DNA of 64,000 bases from Azolla caroliniana (Eukaryota > Polypodiophyta). Under the pieces are notes generated by a model, which had not been told where the DNA came from, ran no database searches, and was given only the letters and a program-made list of their open reading frames with translations. The DNA is taken from the NCBI GenBank assembly GCA_043228905.1, contig JBHGNT010000001.1, forward strand, positions 11,532,001 through 11,596,000, written 5' to 3'. Shown here piece by piece: positions 23,137 through 35,990 of this stretch; the stretch's first letter is position 1, and each line of letters opens with the position of its first letter. Both the position numbers and the translations under genes were made by a program.

Positions 23137-24750
23137 GTGTATTTTCTGAGCTTTCCATTGAACCTTCGTCTAGTTTCTGTTGCTATTCGGTTGTAACCGG
23201 TTGTGTCATTTAGCTTCTGTATGCTATTCTTCTCAAGGATAATGCAGGAAAAGTGTTGGGCCTGCGAACTCGCCTTGCCTGGGGTAAATTGGATAATGGG
23301 CCAACTACATCTATAAGAACTTGGACTCAATTTCAGCAAATGCCACAAGAAGATCGACTTGCACATCGACATTCAGTTCATGGTGCCAAGGTAATGATTG
23401 CTAGCATATTAGCAACATATCCTTCATTTTCTACAACCTTCCAACCTAGGCAGGAACATCGATGGTTTGGATGCTTAACAAATGATAAATTGATGGTTGT
23501 TAATGGTGTTTCACCTAACGGGTACGTTTCTTATTTTGAGGTCCTAGACAACAATAGATTGCAATCTTATACCTTTGATTGTAGTTACCTACAGGACTTG
23601 CAAAGTGCAACAGTTAGAGTGGTTGCTAAAACTAGAAAGAAATGGATGCTTCATCCTTACCCTTCAATTGCTCATATGTGTGATATCTTGTGGTTAACGC
23701 AAAAGACCCCGTTGCAAGATTAACATGGCATCCGAGGGGTTGGCTTTGGTCACATTCATTGGGGAAAATATCGTAAAAGTCCCCTTCTTTCAGTACTCAG
23801 TAAAACTTGGAAGATCGTTACTACTCTCTCGGAATGTAACGATACTAGCAACTCAGAAACATTGGACCAACTGGGGTGTCTCAACTTTGCATTTGAGAAC
23901 CTATTGGAGATGGATCTAGTCATTTAAGGGGCCAACTAAATTTATTCTCTTTCGATGGCTATTAGTGCATATGGCGCTACTAGTTGGTCATTCATTGAAA
24001 GGGAATGTAGCACCCAATTTGCGGCAATGTGGCTTTTGCCATGAAGCTCAGGAGAATACCAAGCATGTCCTATGGTTTTATCCCTTCACTCAATAAGTAT
24101 GGAATAAAGTCATGCCTTTATTCCTAACAATCAATGCCGATTGCCTATTCTCATGGGGATCTGCAAAGTGGGGAGTGTTACATTCCAGCTTGATGCTGTA
24201 TGAGGCAAACAATGTTCATGAGGCAAGGCAGTACATAATAGAAGATTGATATTAGTTAGTCCCTTTCAACAACCTCGAATGCAAGTGCAACCTTGCCAGA
24301 TTTGGAAAACAGTGACCATAGTAATGTTATGGGCATTATGGAAATGTCGATGTAACCAACTTTATGATGCGGTAGACATTCATTTCTTAGATGTGCTGCT
24401 TGAGATATGGGAGAACTTGTTGGCAGTAGTCCGTGGCCAGTACGATAATATGCATGGTTCCCCAAAGACTGTGAACAAGAGAAGGAAAAAGTTTCTTCAC
24501 TTATGGAAAAAGTTTCCCCTATTTATAGAGTCAACTCAAGAGCCTCAATGGCACTATCGACTTCCATGGACTCTTTCTTGAATATCAACAAGTTCCAACA
24601 CCTTCTACAAAGTTCGATATTTGGTCCTAGGATTATTTTACATCATTGTACATAAAAAGTTGTAAGCTTCTGGGCAACTAGGTTCAAGTTGTTGCCTTCG
24701 GGCATTTTTTTCTTAATACTATAGAAGAAAATCTTTTTATAAAAAAAAAG
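21915..24750 (+). mobile_element. L1-type LINE A fragment, interrupted by a solo LTR
   Basis: 5'-truncated LINE. 21949-22212 encodes the C-terminal RT region (LSFAGWVVVANTILLASMW, then HNFLWGG). 22213-22558 continues the downstream linker in broken frames, and after the 22559-23235 insertion 23241-24580 encodes the C-terminal part with a degenerate zinc-knuckle region (CGFCHEAQENTKHVLW). The 3' UTR ends near 24750 with TTCTGGGCAAC, CCTTCGGGC and an A-rich tail. The same 3' region occurs in LINE B (33021-34376 plus 36045-36127). Frames contain stops, so it is inactive. Confidence 0.82.
22559..23235 (+). mobile_element. Probable solo LTR with internal duplication
   Basis: 677-bp insertion in LINE A, defined by comparison with the uninterrupted LINE B sequence. 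Flanks are GAGAT (22554-22558) and AGGAT (23236-23240), each one change from GGGAT in LINE B, as expected for a decayed 5-bp duplication. The ends read TATTAAGC and TTCTCA, so the canonical TG would be mutated to TA. A 203-bp direct duplication lies inside (units start at 22671 and 22874); the second unit contains TATAAAAG (about 23026-23033), followed by a (CT)n tract, like a promoter and U5 region. No internal retroviral genes are present. Confidence 0.6.
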
Positions 24751-26467
24751 GAATGAGGGCACTCCTTGTATATAATGCACACACACGCTTGGCTCTTTGT
24801 TTTTAATAATGGACAAGTATATTTCTTTGAAAGGGGTTTTCTTCATGAAAGGCTTTATAAATCCCTAAGATATTCTATAAAATTTCTATTTTTGAACTAC
24901 ATGTGGTATAATCTTAATTAGTAACAACTTGTTTTGCCTTAAAAGTAATATTTGTATACTTGTGTTAGTTTAAAAGGTATGCATGGGATGTATTTTGTAT
25001 ATGTATAGCATTGTAGCCATATAGACCTATTATTATTTTGCAATGAAAGCTATCGGTATGTCTTCCATGTTCTAGGAAAAAACCAAAGGAACTTCTAGTT
25101 GATGTTAATTTTGTGGTTGTTAGGGGAGGTGGTTGTCACTAATCAGATGGTGTGACTACTTGGCTAGCTTGATAGTCATAAGTACTCCAACTACCCATGC
25201 TTTGTATAATTTCTTCACTTTGACATTAGTATCACTAATTAGTAATCAAATTGATCAACATTAATAAGGATGATTACTAAAGTTTGAACATTCATGAAAG
25301 TAAAAATTAATATTTTGATATTCTTCCCAAAAGCAACTTTTACATTATTGTGATGGCAATTTTCCTTTTTGGCCTTTCTCTTTATCCATTTTTTGCCCCT
25401 AAATCCTTTCATGCTCTCTAATTCCTTTTACTAGCATGTACTCTTTTCCACAACTTTTACATGCACATCTTGATTCAACCCTAACATTGTCCTAGGTAGT
25501 GGTTCTAGATAAGTGATTATCAAGAGTGATGGTGACTCAGCACTCATAGAAGCCCCTTCCTATAACTTCATATACAAGCATCACAAGGTCTTTGAAGATG
25601 TTTCCAAGTTCCTCGTAATCATTCACAATTCCCATATCCAAACTTTCCACTAGTGTCAAGATCTCAAGACATTTTCTTCACGGTGCCATTCTAATAGGAG
25701 TGTAAAAAAATGATACAAATGACTTTCCATTGAAGTTTGTATATCAAAATAAATTAAAAACGTGATTCATCATCAATGATGCTAGCTAATTCTTTAGTTC
25801 AGCCACATCTTGAGGGGAAAAAACGTGCTTCAAGGGAAAACACAAGGAATTAAAATATTTTCCTTAACAACCATATAAGCATTGTCTTTTGACATCACAA
25901 TTCCTTTCATCATCATTTTGTATACTATTTATTACCATTAAATCTTTGATGCAAGAGGAAAAAATCTTGAAGAGCCAAAATAGCAGGGGTGGTAAAAAAA
26001 AGTGGCAATTTATACAAAGGTGAGAGAGGTTATGGATACATATCATGCAGAAACTAAAATGGCAAGGTTCTCTAAAAACCCATTTTAAAAAACGAGGAAA
26101 TATGAGTAGGGGCCTCCTGTGAAGAAAACCTTGAGAAGTCTTTGTCATATAGTACATGTATCCTCGTTTAGAGGATTGTATAAAATGTATACGTAAGCAA
26201 ACTTTTGAATAAATTCTGATTTGAGATCGAGGAGTTTGCAAGCCATGCAAACGAATCATATTATTAATCGAGAACCAGAAACCCCCAAAAAGGAGTCAAC
26301 TACACATAACATGGCCTTGTGTGTGTGTTAGTTCTCTTCACCAATCTTGATCCTCCCCATTCAATGGCTAGTGCTATGTTTAAGATGCTATTTCAACAAT
26401 ATACGCCTAATAAACTGATGAGAACTTTGACTACTAGCTTCTCTACTCTATGCTCCATGTTCATGAA
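24751..26467. other. Intergenic stretch including IDD 3' flank
   Basis: AT-rich, no recognisable coding sequence. The IDD 3' UTR should lie in the right-hand few hundred bases (minus strand). Confidence 0.5.
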
Positions 26468-29400
26468 TCATATGGAAGACAATGAGTTTATGCCACCTAT
26501 CCTTTGATAAGAAATAGTTTTTTCCTCCATGCACATAGCAAGAGAACCAACTCCCAACAAATCCAATGTTGTTCTATCACCTTCGTGTTTGTCAGTTCCT
26601 TGTAACCCTTCTAGCCCTGCCAAGATTGTACTATTATTTGACACCTTAGAAACACCCAATAATAGCATGTGATTATCTCTGTGAGCATCATCGAAAGGAC
26701 TGTCTGGGTTTGTCAATAAAGATGTAACATTTGCTGATGTGGCCTTAGGTAATCCTTGAATCCTTGCTTTTCTATCATCGTAAAGGGAACCTTGTGTGGA
26801 TGCTCCACTTTCATGAGAAAATTGATCCAAGTTCTGAACTCTATTTGTGGACGAAATAGTGGTAAATCCACCATGCCACATGCTTGAAAAGGTAGGCCCT
26901 GCCCATGAATCTTGATCACTTCCTCCTGATATCATATTAGATAGTGCATTCCTGCCTATTAGACCAAAGTTTCGTAATAGATACGGATTGCTTGATGTTG
27001 CACCCATCATTGCTGCTTTCTGAAGCAGAGAGGTGGCAGGCATTTGACCGTTGGCTGTATTATACCGGTGATGATTATTTGATGGTTTTGATAGATTGCC
27101 AATAAAATAACTTTGGCTAACATTGGTGCTACTGTAAGGGAGGGTTTCAACAATAACCTTATCTGTGTGTGGCCTAACATCATTCAAAACATGATACCGT
27201 TCCAAAACTTCAGTATTATTACTACTGCCTGAAGTTAACATCCTTGTAAGTGTACCTGAATCATGTGAGAGCAATGGCCGTTGGTTTCTAGCTTCGTTTT
27301 CTGTAAGTGTAACTTGGGTAATTTGATTCATCCCTTTGAATGGTTTGGCTCTATCTGCTTCAGGTAATGCCCCCAGAGATGGTCCAGGTCCCAAACATAG
27401 TGATAATGGTATTGGGCCTTTATTTGCCTTGTCCAGTTGTGCTCTACCATCTTGTATCCAGTTTGGTGAAACTGATGGTATCCCTCTTTCACTTAAAGCA
27501 CAATTAGGTTGATTGAAATCTTTGCTAGGCTTGTAAGACTGTTCACCTGTACCATCTTGCATCCATTTTGGTGCTACAGATACCGCTGGCATTGTGCTGT
27601 CATCCAAAGCACAATTAGGTTGCTTGAAATCTTTGCTAGGCTTGTAAGACTGTTCACCTGTACCATCTTGCATCCACTTTGGTGCTACAGATACCGCTGG
27701 CATTGTGCTGTCATCCAAAGCACAGTGTGGTTTAAAAAAATTTCTTGGCTTGTAAGATTGCACTCCTACACCATCTTGTATCCATTCTGATGATAATGAT
27801 GATATTCCATTTTCTTCCAAATCACAGTTGGATTGTATGAAACCAAATTTGCTAGGATTATCAGGTTGTGCCCCTGTACCCATTTGTATCCGCTTTGATG
27901 ATACTAATAACATCCCATTTTCATCCATATCACAGTTGGGTTGTTTGATTAAGAATTTTCTTGGCTGGTAAGGTTGTGCTCCTACATCATCTTGTGTCAT
28001 CTTGAGTGATACTGATGAAATGGTGCTTTCCTCCAGAGCACATTTAGGTTGTTCAAAAGCCTCTTCTAAAGGAAGGTGTTTAAAAGTCTCCTTTACCAAA
28101 CCTGATCCGAAATTCTCTTTTATGGGAGGCTGTTTGAGATTCTCTTTTATGGAAGTTTGTTTGAAAACCTCTTTTACAAGAGGTGGCTTGAAATTCTCTT
28201 TTATTGGAGTTTCACCAATGTCCACATCAGGTGAGCTGCATGTGAGCTGGGATGGAGTAGTGGGAGCATCAATTGTGCTTGAAAGTTCTCCAGTTCGAAC
28301 CGATGGAGAATTGTTTTCGTGCCAACCATCATCTGATTGCTGGCTATTAGCCTTTTTGGGAGTTCCCTCTTTTGCATTCTCTTCGGCCAATGCACCACAG
28401 AATGCTCGATGAGTAATGAAACTGTCCCTCCTGCATTTCAGCAGATACTATCTCTATCGGTTGCAAATCGAGATAACCGACACAATGACAATGTATCTGA
28501 ATTGAGATAAGCAACAAAATAGCAACGTATCTGAATTGACACAAACCCATAAATTGGTGATGTATTGGCACATTAGATGAAATGAAAGAAAGCCATAATT
28601 GTAAAGCAACCAAATTCAAACTGTTTTCTAGAATATAGACTACAACACGTTTGTGTCAGGAGTTCTAAAGGCATTGTAGAAATTAAAATAGCTTAAAAAA
28701 ACTTGGTTCCTTCCTAATATTCAATAACTTGGATAAATCAACAAAACTAACTGATCTCAGGGACTAGAGGAAATGCAAAAACTAGAAGTCATTACCACTA
28801 AATATGATGTATGGTTTGTTTCCTGAAATACACTTACATACATGCCTACAAACACAATGTGACCATTCCGGTGATTGGGTTTCTATCTTCTGTTTTGTTT
28901 TTTAAATATCATATACACATACATACACATATGCACATATTGGGCCGTCTTGGTGATTGAACTACTGCACATGTTTTTCAATCCAGATTCCACATACTCA
29001 CCCACACAAATTGACCATTTTGGTAAGTGACCAACAAAAGTAGATGCATACAAATAAACACAATATTGATCATATCTGTGATTTTGCGTTTCTATGTATG
29101 TTATGTTTCCTTTACAGATCCAGATACACATAAGACACACACAACCCAACCATTTTTGTGATTGAGATTCTACATATCTAACTATGTAATTTTTTGTTTT
29201 GCTATTCAGACTTCACACACACAAATGACCATTTCATTTTAGTTATTTTGTATATATCAGTATGCTTCATTTTGTTTTTTGATCCTCCTACAGACATGCA
29301 CACATACATGATGCATATAAGTATCAATTAATAGAAAGAACATGAAACTATGGTTGGTTAAAAATGATCCTACAGTGATGAAATTTTTAACCAAGAAATC

Positions 29401-31787
29401 CAAACCAACCTTGAGAACAAGGTTCCACAATCACATCGATATTCACGGGTCCCACACACTTTCTTGTGAGCTTTCCAATCTGATTGGACAGCATATCTCT
29501 TAGAGCATTTCTCACACTTCCACTTCTTCTCACCATGCTTTCTCGAGTAATGTTTCTTAATGCCAGTAAGGTCACCAAGGGCCCTTGATGGATCATGATG
29601 TATGCATAAGATCTCTGGACACACATAGACCTTCTTTCTTATGTCTTGCCCCTCCCTTTGCTTGAGTTTCCATGGAAGATTGTGACCTCTTCTGTGAAGC
29701 TGAAGATTTTGATCCCTCTGGAAACCTTTACCACATACATCACATGAGAACCTATTTGTTGCCATTAGGGTTCTTGGTGATAGTGCAATCACCGCTGCCT
29801 CTGGATCTGCAAAAGCAAATGCAATGTTTACAGACCATACATTGAAAAGTTCTTCTCATAGAAGAATCTAAAACAACTTATAGATCACAATAAATCTGAA
29901 TTGGTTGCACCAAAAAAGACCACCACAAGATACATAGTTATTTCCTTAAACTGTTCATTAAGACACCTATTAAAACAACAAATTTTGACATGGATGGCTA
30001 TAAGAATAAAAAATTTAACCACCTTTAGATAACCATAAAATGTAGATTAGTTGCATGAATTCATCCATAATTTAGTGAAACACAGATTAACACAACCCAT
30101 TTCAATAATAATAGTTATCCAAAATCTAAATCATTATATAGATGGTCATAAATCTGGGAAAAGACCAAGAAACGCATAGTTCCAATGTCATTAACATGGA
30201 CCATTTTAAAAATGGATGATTATAAGATTACAAATTTAAAACCAGATATAGATGTCCAAAAATATGGATAAAAATAGATCAAGGAAAACACAGTTCCACT
30301 TGTAATAGAGACATTAAAACACAGATTAACACAGCTCATGTGAACAAGGATGGTTATAAGAATCCAAAATCTAAATTACGCTATACATAGCCATAAATCT
30401 AGCGTGGTTGCCCAAAACAAGATCAAGGAAAGCATGGTTTTAAGCATAAATCTAGATTAACACAGTCTATTTCAGAAAAGGAATGGTCATAAAAATCTAA
30501 AATCTAAAACCAGCTATAGATAGACATATTCTTGATTAGTTTCCCATGAAAAATATAGTTTCACCCATAAACTAGTCATTAAAGCACGGATTGATGCATC
30601 CCATTTCAGTAGATAGACATAAAATCTGAATCGGTTGCTCGAAAAAGAATAAAATAACATAGTTTCATCCATAAAATACAGATTAACACAAACAACCTCG
30701 TCTATAATAATGAAATATTTACACCTAGCTATATTAGACCAAAGAGCTGGGTTAGTTATCCAAAACAAGCTCAAAGCAAGCATAGTTTCATCCATAGAAT
30801 AGTCAAGAAAACACTGATTAAAAGATGGAAACTATGGTTATAATAATGAAATATTTCCTCTGTGCTAGATACCCAAAACAGGATCAAAGAAAGCATATTT
30901 TAATCCATAACCTAATCGTTAAATCATGGATTAACAGACAGAAACTGTGGTTACAAGAATAGAAGATTTAAAATGATATGTACATAGAGATTGAGTTAGC
31001 TGCGCTAAAAGGATCAAAGAAAGAATAGTTTCATTCATAAACTAGCAGCTAAAAACCAACGTAAATATCCATTATTATTATGAAGATCTAGAATTCAAAT
31101 CAGCTATAGATAGCCATAAATTTTGATAAATTGCCTAGAGAAAGGATCAAGGAAAGCTGGATTGGTACATAAAGTAGTCACTAAAACTGGTCATGCGCAT
31201 TATTGTTATAAAATGAGAGCTAAGATCCGCTCTAGATAGAAACACATCAATGCAAATATAATGGAAAGCAGAGATTCATCCAAAAACACACCTCAATTCA
31301 TCAATGTTCTCATGAAAGGTTAAAAAGGCTAAATCCAGCTAAAGATGTCCATAAAATCTAGATCACTTATGTAAAAAGTGTCAAGGCAAGCATAATTTGA
31401 TTCATAAACTAGTCATCAAGTCATAGATGAGCGTACACAGCATCAAATGAGATCGATTAAAAAGAACCCAAATCACAGGATCTGTCATTAAAAACCTTAA
31501 ATTTCACAAAGAGTTAATCATTAGAATAGATCATGTCTGTTAAAGATAGATCAAACAATGTTAAATATAAATAAAGTTGTATTAAAAATAGATCAATTTG
31601 ATATCATTCTTTGTTAAATGATAGATAATTTCTGTGCAAGACACATGGATTAATATTAGATAATAGATCAGGCTTTTGTTAAAAATATGATAATCTCAAC
31701 AGATTCATTACCTGGAGTACCAGGGAGGTTTCTCTTTTTCTTCTTAATTACCGAGGCTTCTTCCATAGCTGCACAGACAGAAGACAT
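26468..31787 (-). CDS. INDETERMINATE DOMAIN (IDD) C2H2 zinc-finger transcription factor (811 aa, three exons)
   Basis: Plant-specific nuclear transcription factor. Exons on the minus strand: 31787-31712 (start; basic KKKKRNLPGTP nuclear-localisation region), 29806-29410 (zinc fingers) and 28430-26468. Splices are CCAG|gtaatg, ttgcag|ATCC, TCAAG|gttgg and tgcag|GAGG, and all phases join. The ID domain is clear: IALSPRTLMATNRF, finger 1 (CDVCGKGFQRDQNLQLHRRGH), finger 2 with HHDPSRALGDLTGIKKH, finger 3 CEKCSKRYAVQSDWKAH, and finger 4 CDCGTLFSRRDSFITHRAFC made across the exon 2/3 junction. The C-terminal motifs LLQKAAMMGATSS and TTLDLLGVG match the conserved IDD MSATALLQKAA and TLDFLG motifs. 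Unusual: the region between zinc fingers and C-terminal motifs is very long and made of tandem repeats (27430-28190), so the protein is far longer than the roughly 400-600 residues usual for IDDs. Second in-frame Met at codon 8 is an alternative start. Confidence 0.93.
27430..28190 (-). repeat. Tandem repeats inside the IDD coding exon
   Basis: Two near-identical 111-bp units (compare 27530 and 27641) encode a 37-residue repeat containing ALDDSTMPAVSVAPKW and QDGTGEQSYKPS. Four or five more diverged units follow toward the N terminus (28050). Before them comes a shorter, about 11-residue, repeat rich in KENFK and VKEVF blocks (28050-28190). All are in frame with the exon. Confidence 0.88.
29890..31420. 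repeat. Decayed tandem array filling IDD intron 1
   Basis: Recurring blocks of the type GATCAAGGAAAGCATAGTTT, CATAAACTAGTCATTAA and GCTATAGATAGCCATAAAT return every about 105-145 bp, for example near 30155, 30265, 30410, 30762, 30873, 31005, 31130 and 31375. Units are strongly diverged. Most of the 1905-bp intron (29807-31711) is made of them. Confidence 0.72.
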
Positions 31788-31864
31788 ATTGGTATACAAC
31801 TATTTCCCTGCTTCTTCTTCTTCTTCTTCTTCTTCTTCTGTTGCTGCTGCTGCTGCACTTTCAT
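31748..31864 (-). promoter_or_regulatory. Upstream ORF overlapping the IDD start codon
   Basis: A 38-codon frame from ATG 31864 to TAA 31750-31748, out of frame with and overlapping the IDD start at 31787. Its codons are mainly CAG/CAA and AAG because it reads the (CAG)n(AAG)n repeat of the leader. If included in the mRNA it should reduce initiation at the main ATG. Transcription start is unknown. Confidence 0.5.
31808..31858. repeat. Trinucleotide repeat in the IDD leader
   Basis: On the plus strand, (TTC)n at about 31811-31838 next to (TGC)n at 31841-31857; on the coding strand (GCA)n(GAA)n. Confidence 0.85.
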
Positions 31865-31989
31865 TAAATCGAAAAGTTATGGTCAGTAATTACCATATTG
31901 AGTAATGTGTACTTTTTAGGGCGGGGGTTAAAAATGGTTAATACCAGATTTTGGTTACGATTTAACAATCACTTAAAGAGCTAATGCAA

Positions 31990-32140
31990 TATGTACATAC
32001 ATACATACATACATATATACATACTCCTATACATACATACATATATACATACACGATACATGCATATATACATACATACACGGTAATAATCAGGTTACTA
32101 CATACATAGATACGTATATACATACATACATACCAACATG
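31990..32140. repeat. (TACA)n microsatellite, imperfect
   Basis: Repeated TACATACA interspersed with TATATACA, upstream of the IDD gene. Confidence 0.85.
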
Positions 32141-32159
32141 ATGCGCTCCGTGGACTGCT

Positions 32160-33020
32160 CATGGAACTTTACCATCACCGTATGCTAGGCCCCCCAATCT
32201 TAATTAACGGTGTAATTGTATTGAGTGCCAGTTCCTCAATCTTCGGTAGATGGTGGAGTGTTGAAACCATAGTTGAGCATTGTTGTGCACATCAACATGT
32301 GCAGACCCAAACATTAGATGTTCCCTCGAGGGTTAATGACTCAAGTCATATTCATGGTAATAAGGTCAATTCGTCAACCATCGACTCCGGCCATCGACTT
32401 GGCCTCACACAAACTAAAGCATCCTAAATATTTTGTTGTGGGTTACAAATCCCAACCTTGAAGCATGTTATTTCATGTTTATGGCTTAGAACCACAAAAC
32501 ATGTTGAGTTGATCAATTATACCTTATTGCCTCATCATGGAAATCTAGTATCGATCACATTTGTCGAGGTTTTAAAGGAATCGCTTTGCATGTAGAAGTG
32601 CAATCACAAGATTTATGCCAAGTTTTCATCATTCTTCCACCAAAATGGCCAACATGTTGAATCGTCATTGTTTGGGCTAAGCAATATTATTTGTATATTA
32701 ATGGATGCAATTGTGATACTTGACATATTTCAAACAACAACAATGATCTAGAGAAATTTGGAACACATCAACTAGTACACCTAGCCCATCATCTTGATCG
32801 AGTTGTCACCAACATTTCAACTTCATCATTCAAAGACATGCATGTTTGCAAATGGCCATTGTTTGAATAGTTCAACTAGCCTCCACAATGATCACATTGT
32901 CAAAATCCAAATGCATTGTTTTTTGAGTTAGATGTGCAATATGGCGTATTCAAAAACATAAGCTATTAGGTTGAAAAACACGATGAAGCATTCAAGTGGC
33001 AAGGTAAAAGAAGATATTGG
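32160..33020. other. Stretch without recognisable genes
   Basis: Short frames only; no TE or gene motif I recognise between the IDD upstream region and LINE B. Confidence 0.45.
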
Positions 33021-34499
33021 ACTTAATCAGCCCTTCTTGCCAATTCTCTATTTCGGGATAATGCAGGGAAAGTGTTGGGCATGAGAACTCACCTTGCCTG
33101 GGGTAAATTGGATATTAGGCCTGTTGCATCTGTAAGAACTTGGACTCAATTTCAGCAAATGTCACAAGAAGATCGTCTTGCACATTTACAATCTGTTCAT
33201 GGTGCCAAGATAATGACTACTAGCATATTAGTAGCATATTCTTCGTTTTCTAGAACCTTCCAACCCAAGCAAGAACATATGTGGTTTGGATGCTTCATAA
33301 ATGACATAATGATGGTTGTCAAGGGTGTTTCACCTAATGAGTGTGCTTCTTATTTTCAGGTCCTAGATAACCATAGATTACAATTTACAACCTTATACCT
33401 TTGATTGCAATTATCTATAGCACTTTGCGAAGTGCACCAATCAGAGTGATTGCTAAAACTGGAAAGAAATGGATGCTCGATCCTTATCCTTCAATTGCTC
33501 ATATGTGTGATATGTTGTGGTTATACGCAAAAGACCCTGTTGTAAGATTAACATGGGATCCGGGGGGTGCTGCTACTGGAAAACCTACTGGAGATGGATT
33601 TGGTCATTTAAGGGGACAACTAAATTTATTCTCTTCAAATGGCTATTAGTGCATACATCACTACCAGTTGGTCATTCATTGAAAGGCAATGTAATACCCA
33701 ATCTTTGGCAATGTGACGTTTGCCATGAAGCTCAAGAGACTGCCAATCATGTCCTCTGGTCATGTCCTGTGGCTCAACAAGTATGGAATAAAGTCCTTTC
33801 GTTATTCTTAACAATCAATGTCGGTTGTCTATTTTCATGGGGATCAACAATGTGGGGAGTGTTACATTCCAGCTTGATGTTGTATGAGGTAGATGATGTT
33901 CAATAGGCAATGATGGTACATAATAGAATATTGATATTAGTTAGCTCCTTTTAGCAACCTCGAAAGTAAGTGTGATCTGTCTAGTTTTGGAAAACAATGA
34001 CTACGATAACGTTAAGGTCATTATGGAAATGTCGATGCAACCGACTTTATGATGCGGTAGATCAACGTCTCTCAAATGTCTTGCTTGAGATATGGGAGAA
34101 CTTGCTGGCAGTAGTCTGTGGCTAGTACGACAATATGCATGGTTCCCTAGAGACTGTGAATAAGAGAAGGAAAAAACTTATTCACTTATGGAAAAATTTG
34201 ACCTTGTTTACAGAGTCAACTCAAGGGCCTCAATGGCACTATCGACTTCCATGAACCCTTTCTTGAATATCAGTCAATTATGGTAGTGTGTAACAACAAA
34301 TTCTAACACCTTCTACAAAATCCTATATTTGGTCTTACGATTACTATACATCCTCGTACATAAAAAATTGTAAGCTAATCGAAAAAGAAGGAGAATTCAA
34401 CGAGTATGGTCATCTATTCCTATCATGTTGGATGCATGCGCTGATGTTAAGAGGACGTAACTAAGAACATGAGTTAAGATGGAGGAAGTGGTTGTGGCA

Positions 34500-35600
34500 T
34501 ATAGGAATGAAGATGATTTTGGTAGTAATCTCTGAGATGGTTGACGCGGATAATGAAGCATAACTTTTAGTTTAGATAAGGATGAGTGATGATGTTGGTG
34601 GGGGTTGAAGCAAATTTTCATGAGGAGAGGTAGAGAGTACACTCATGTTGTTTTTGTAGGTATAAGATTTTGGTGATAATCGGCGACAACGAGATGGTTG
34701 ATGTGGACTTGAGGAAGCTAATTTTTTGTTTTTTTATCAGGATGAGTGATGATGGTGTGAGGGTTGAAGCATATTATCATGAGGAGGTGAGGAAAAGCTT
34801 TTTTAGATTCATTTGTTGTCAGTACATGATTTTGGTGGTAATCGATGAGATGGTGAGACTATTGATGTAAGACGATTTTTGCGGTAATCTCTGAGATGGT
34901 TGATGCGGACAATGAAGCATATTTTTTAGTTTAGATAAGGATGAGTGATGATGTTGGCAGGGGTTGAAGCATATTTTCATTAGGAGAGGTAGAGAGTACG
35001 TTCATGTTGTTTTTGTAGGTACAAGATTTTGGTGATAATCGGCGACATCGAGATGGTTGATGTGGACTTGAGGAAGCTGATTTTCTATTTTTTCATCAGG
35101 ATGAGTGATGATGGTGTGAGGGTTGAAGCATATTATCATGATGAGGTGCGGAAAAGTTTTGTTGTTGTTTGTACAGGATTTTGGTGGTAATTGGTGAGAT
35201 GGCAAGATGGTCGGCGAGATGGTTGATATGGACTGAACGAAGCAAATTTTATGTTTCTCATAAGGATGAGTGATGATGGCGTCAGGGATTAAAGCATATT
35301 TCCACGAGGAGGGGTAAAAAAATTTGGTGATAATCAAAGAGAGTATTTTCTCAATGGTCGTGGAGATGAAGATGGTTGGTTTCGACATGGGAGACGATAG
35401 TCGTGGGCTAATCAAGGCGGCCCACTAAGTTTTATTACAAGGTGGAGAATAGGTTAAAGGAAAACAAAGGAAAATTGTTCTCATTAGGGAACCAGAGGAC
35501 ATGCTCACATTCGAATGGAGGATAAACTACTATGTTCATTACATGATTTGGAGGTAATGGCGAGATGGTTGATGTGGAAAGATGAAGCATACTTCTTGAG
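34500..35600. repeat. Higher-order tandem array, about 359-bp period
   Basis: Blocks such as TCTGAGATGGTTGA recur 359 bp apart (34531 and 34890). Within each period a shorter unit containing GGATGAGTGATGATG and GGGTTGAAGCAT recurs about every 150-200 bp. A third, more diverged copy runs to about 35600. Confidence 0.8.
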
Positions 35601-35616
35601 TTTTTGATAAGGGTGA

Positions 35617-35990
35617 GTGTTGCCTGCTCAAAGATGGGTAATTGGGACAAAGGTCAAGGAGATTGTTAAAGATGGGTACAAAAGAGATCGATCTCTTGGT
35701 AATGCTTTAATAGACATATACGCAAAATGTGCCTCGCTTATGCAATCACGACTTGTATTGAGGATCTACAAAGTCAAGATGGGATATTTGTGTATGTGTC
35801 CTTCAAAAGTGAGATGTAATGGCATGCAATATACTTATAATTGGGTATGTGGAACATGGACCTACTTTGTGGATATCCTGAGTATGGTATGTTGGTATGG
35901 TTATGTTGAAGATCTTCAGTACATGTTGAACCAGATGCAACCAGAGGGTTGGAATTGTTTTGTATATTGTAGCTCATATGCCTTTTAAAA
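35617..35990 (+). pseudogene. PPR-like pseudogene fragment
   Basis: The open frame contains GNALIDIYAKCASLMQSRLV, close to the NALIDMYAKCGSL-type motif of plant pentatricopeptide repeat proteins, preceded by a VKEIVKDGYKRDRSL block. After a scrambled stretch a LNQMQPEG block resembles the end of a PPR unit (FxxMxxEG). Normal PPR spacing is lost, so it cannot form a functional array. It sits directly before the (AAT)n tail of the retroposed insert. Confidence 0.5.

Noticed and set aside
29370-29409. Continuation of the IDD zinc-finger frame past the exon 2 donor
   Set aside because: The frame runs into intron sequence; the GT donor at 29409 joins in phase to the exon at 28430, completing finger 4.
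31990-32140. TACA-rich tract as a possible satellite or origin
   Set aside because: It is a simple imperfect microsatellite with no larger unit.
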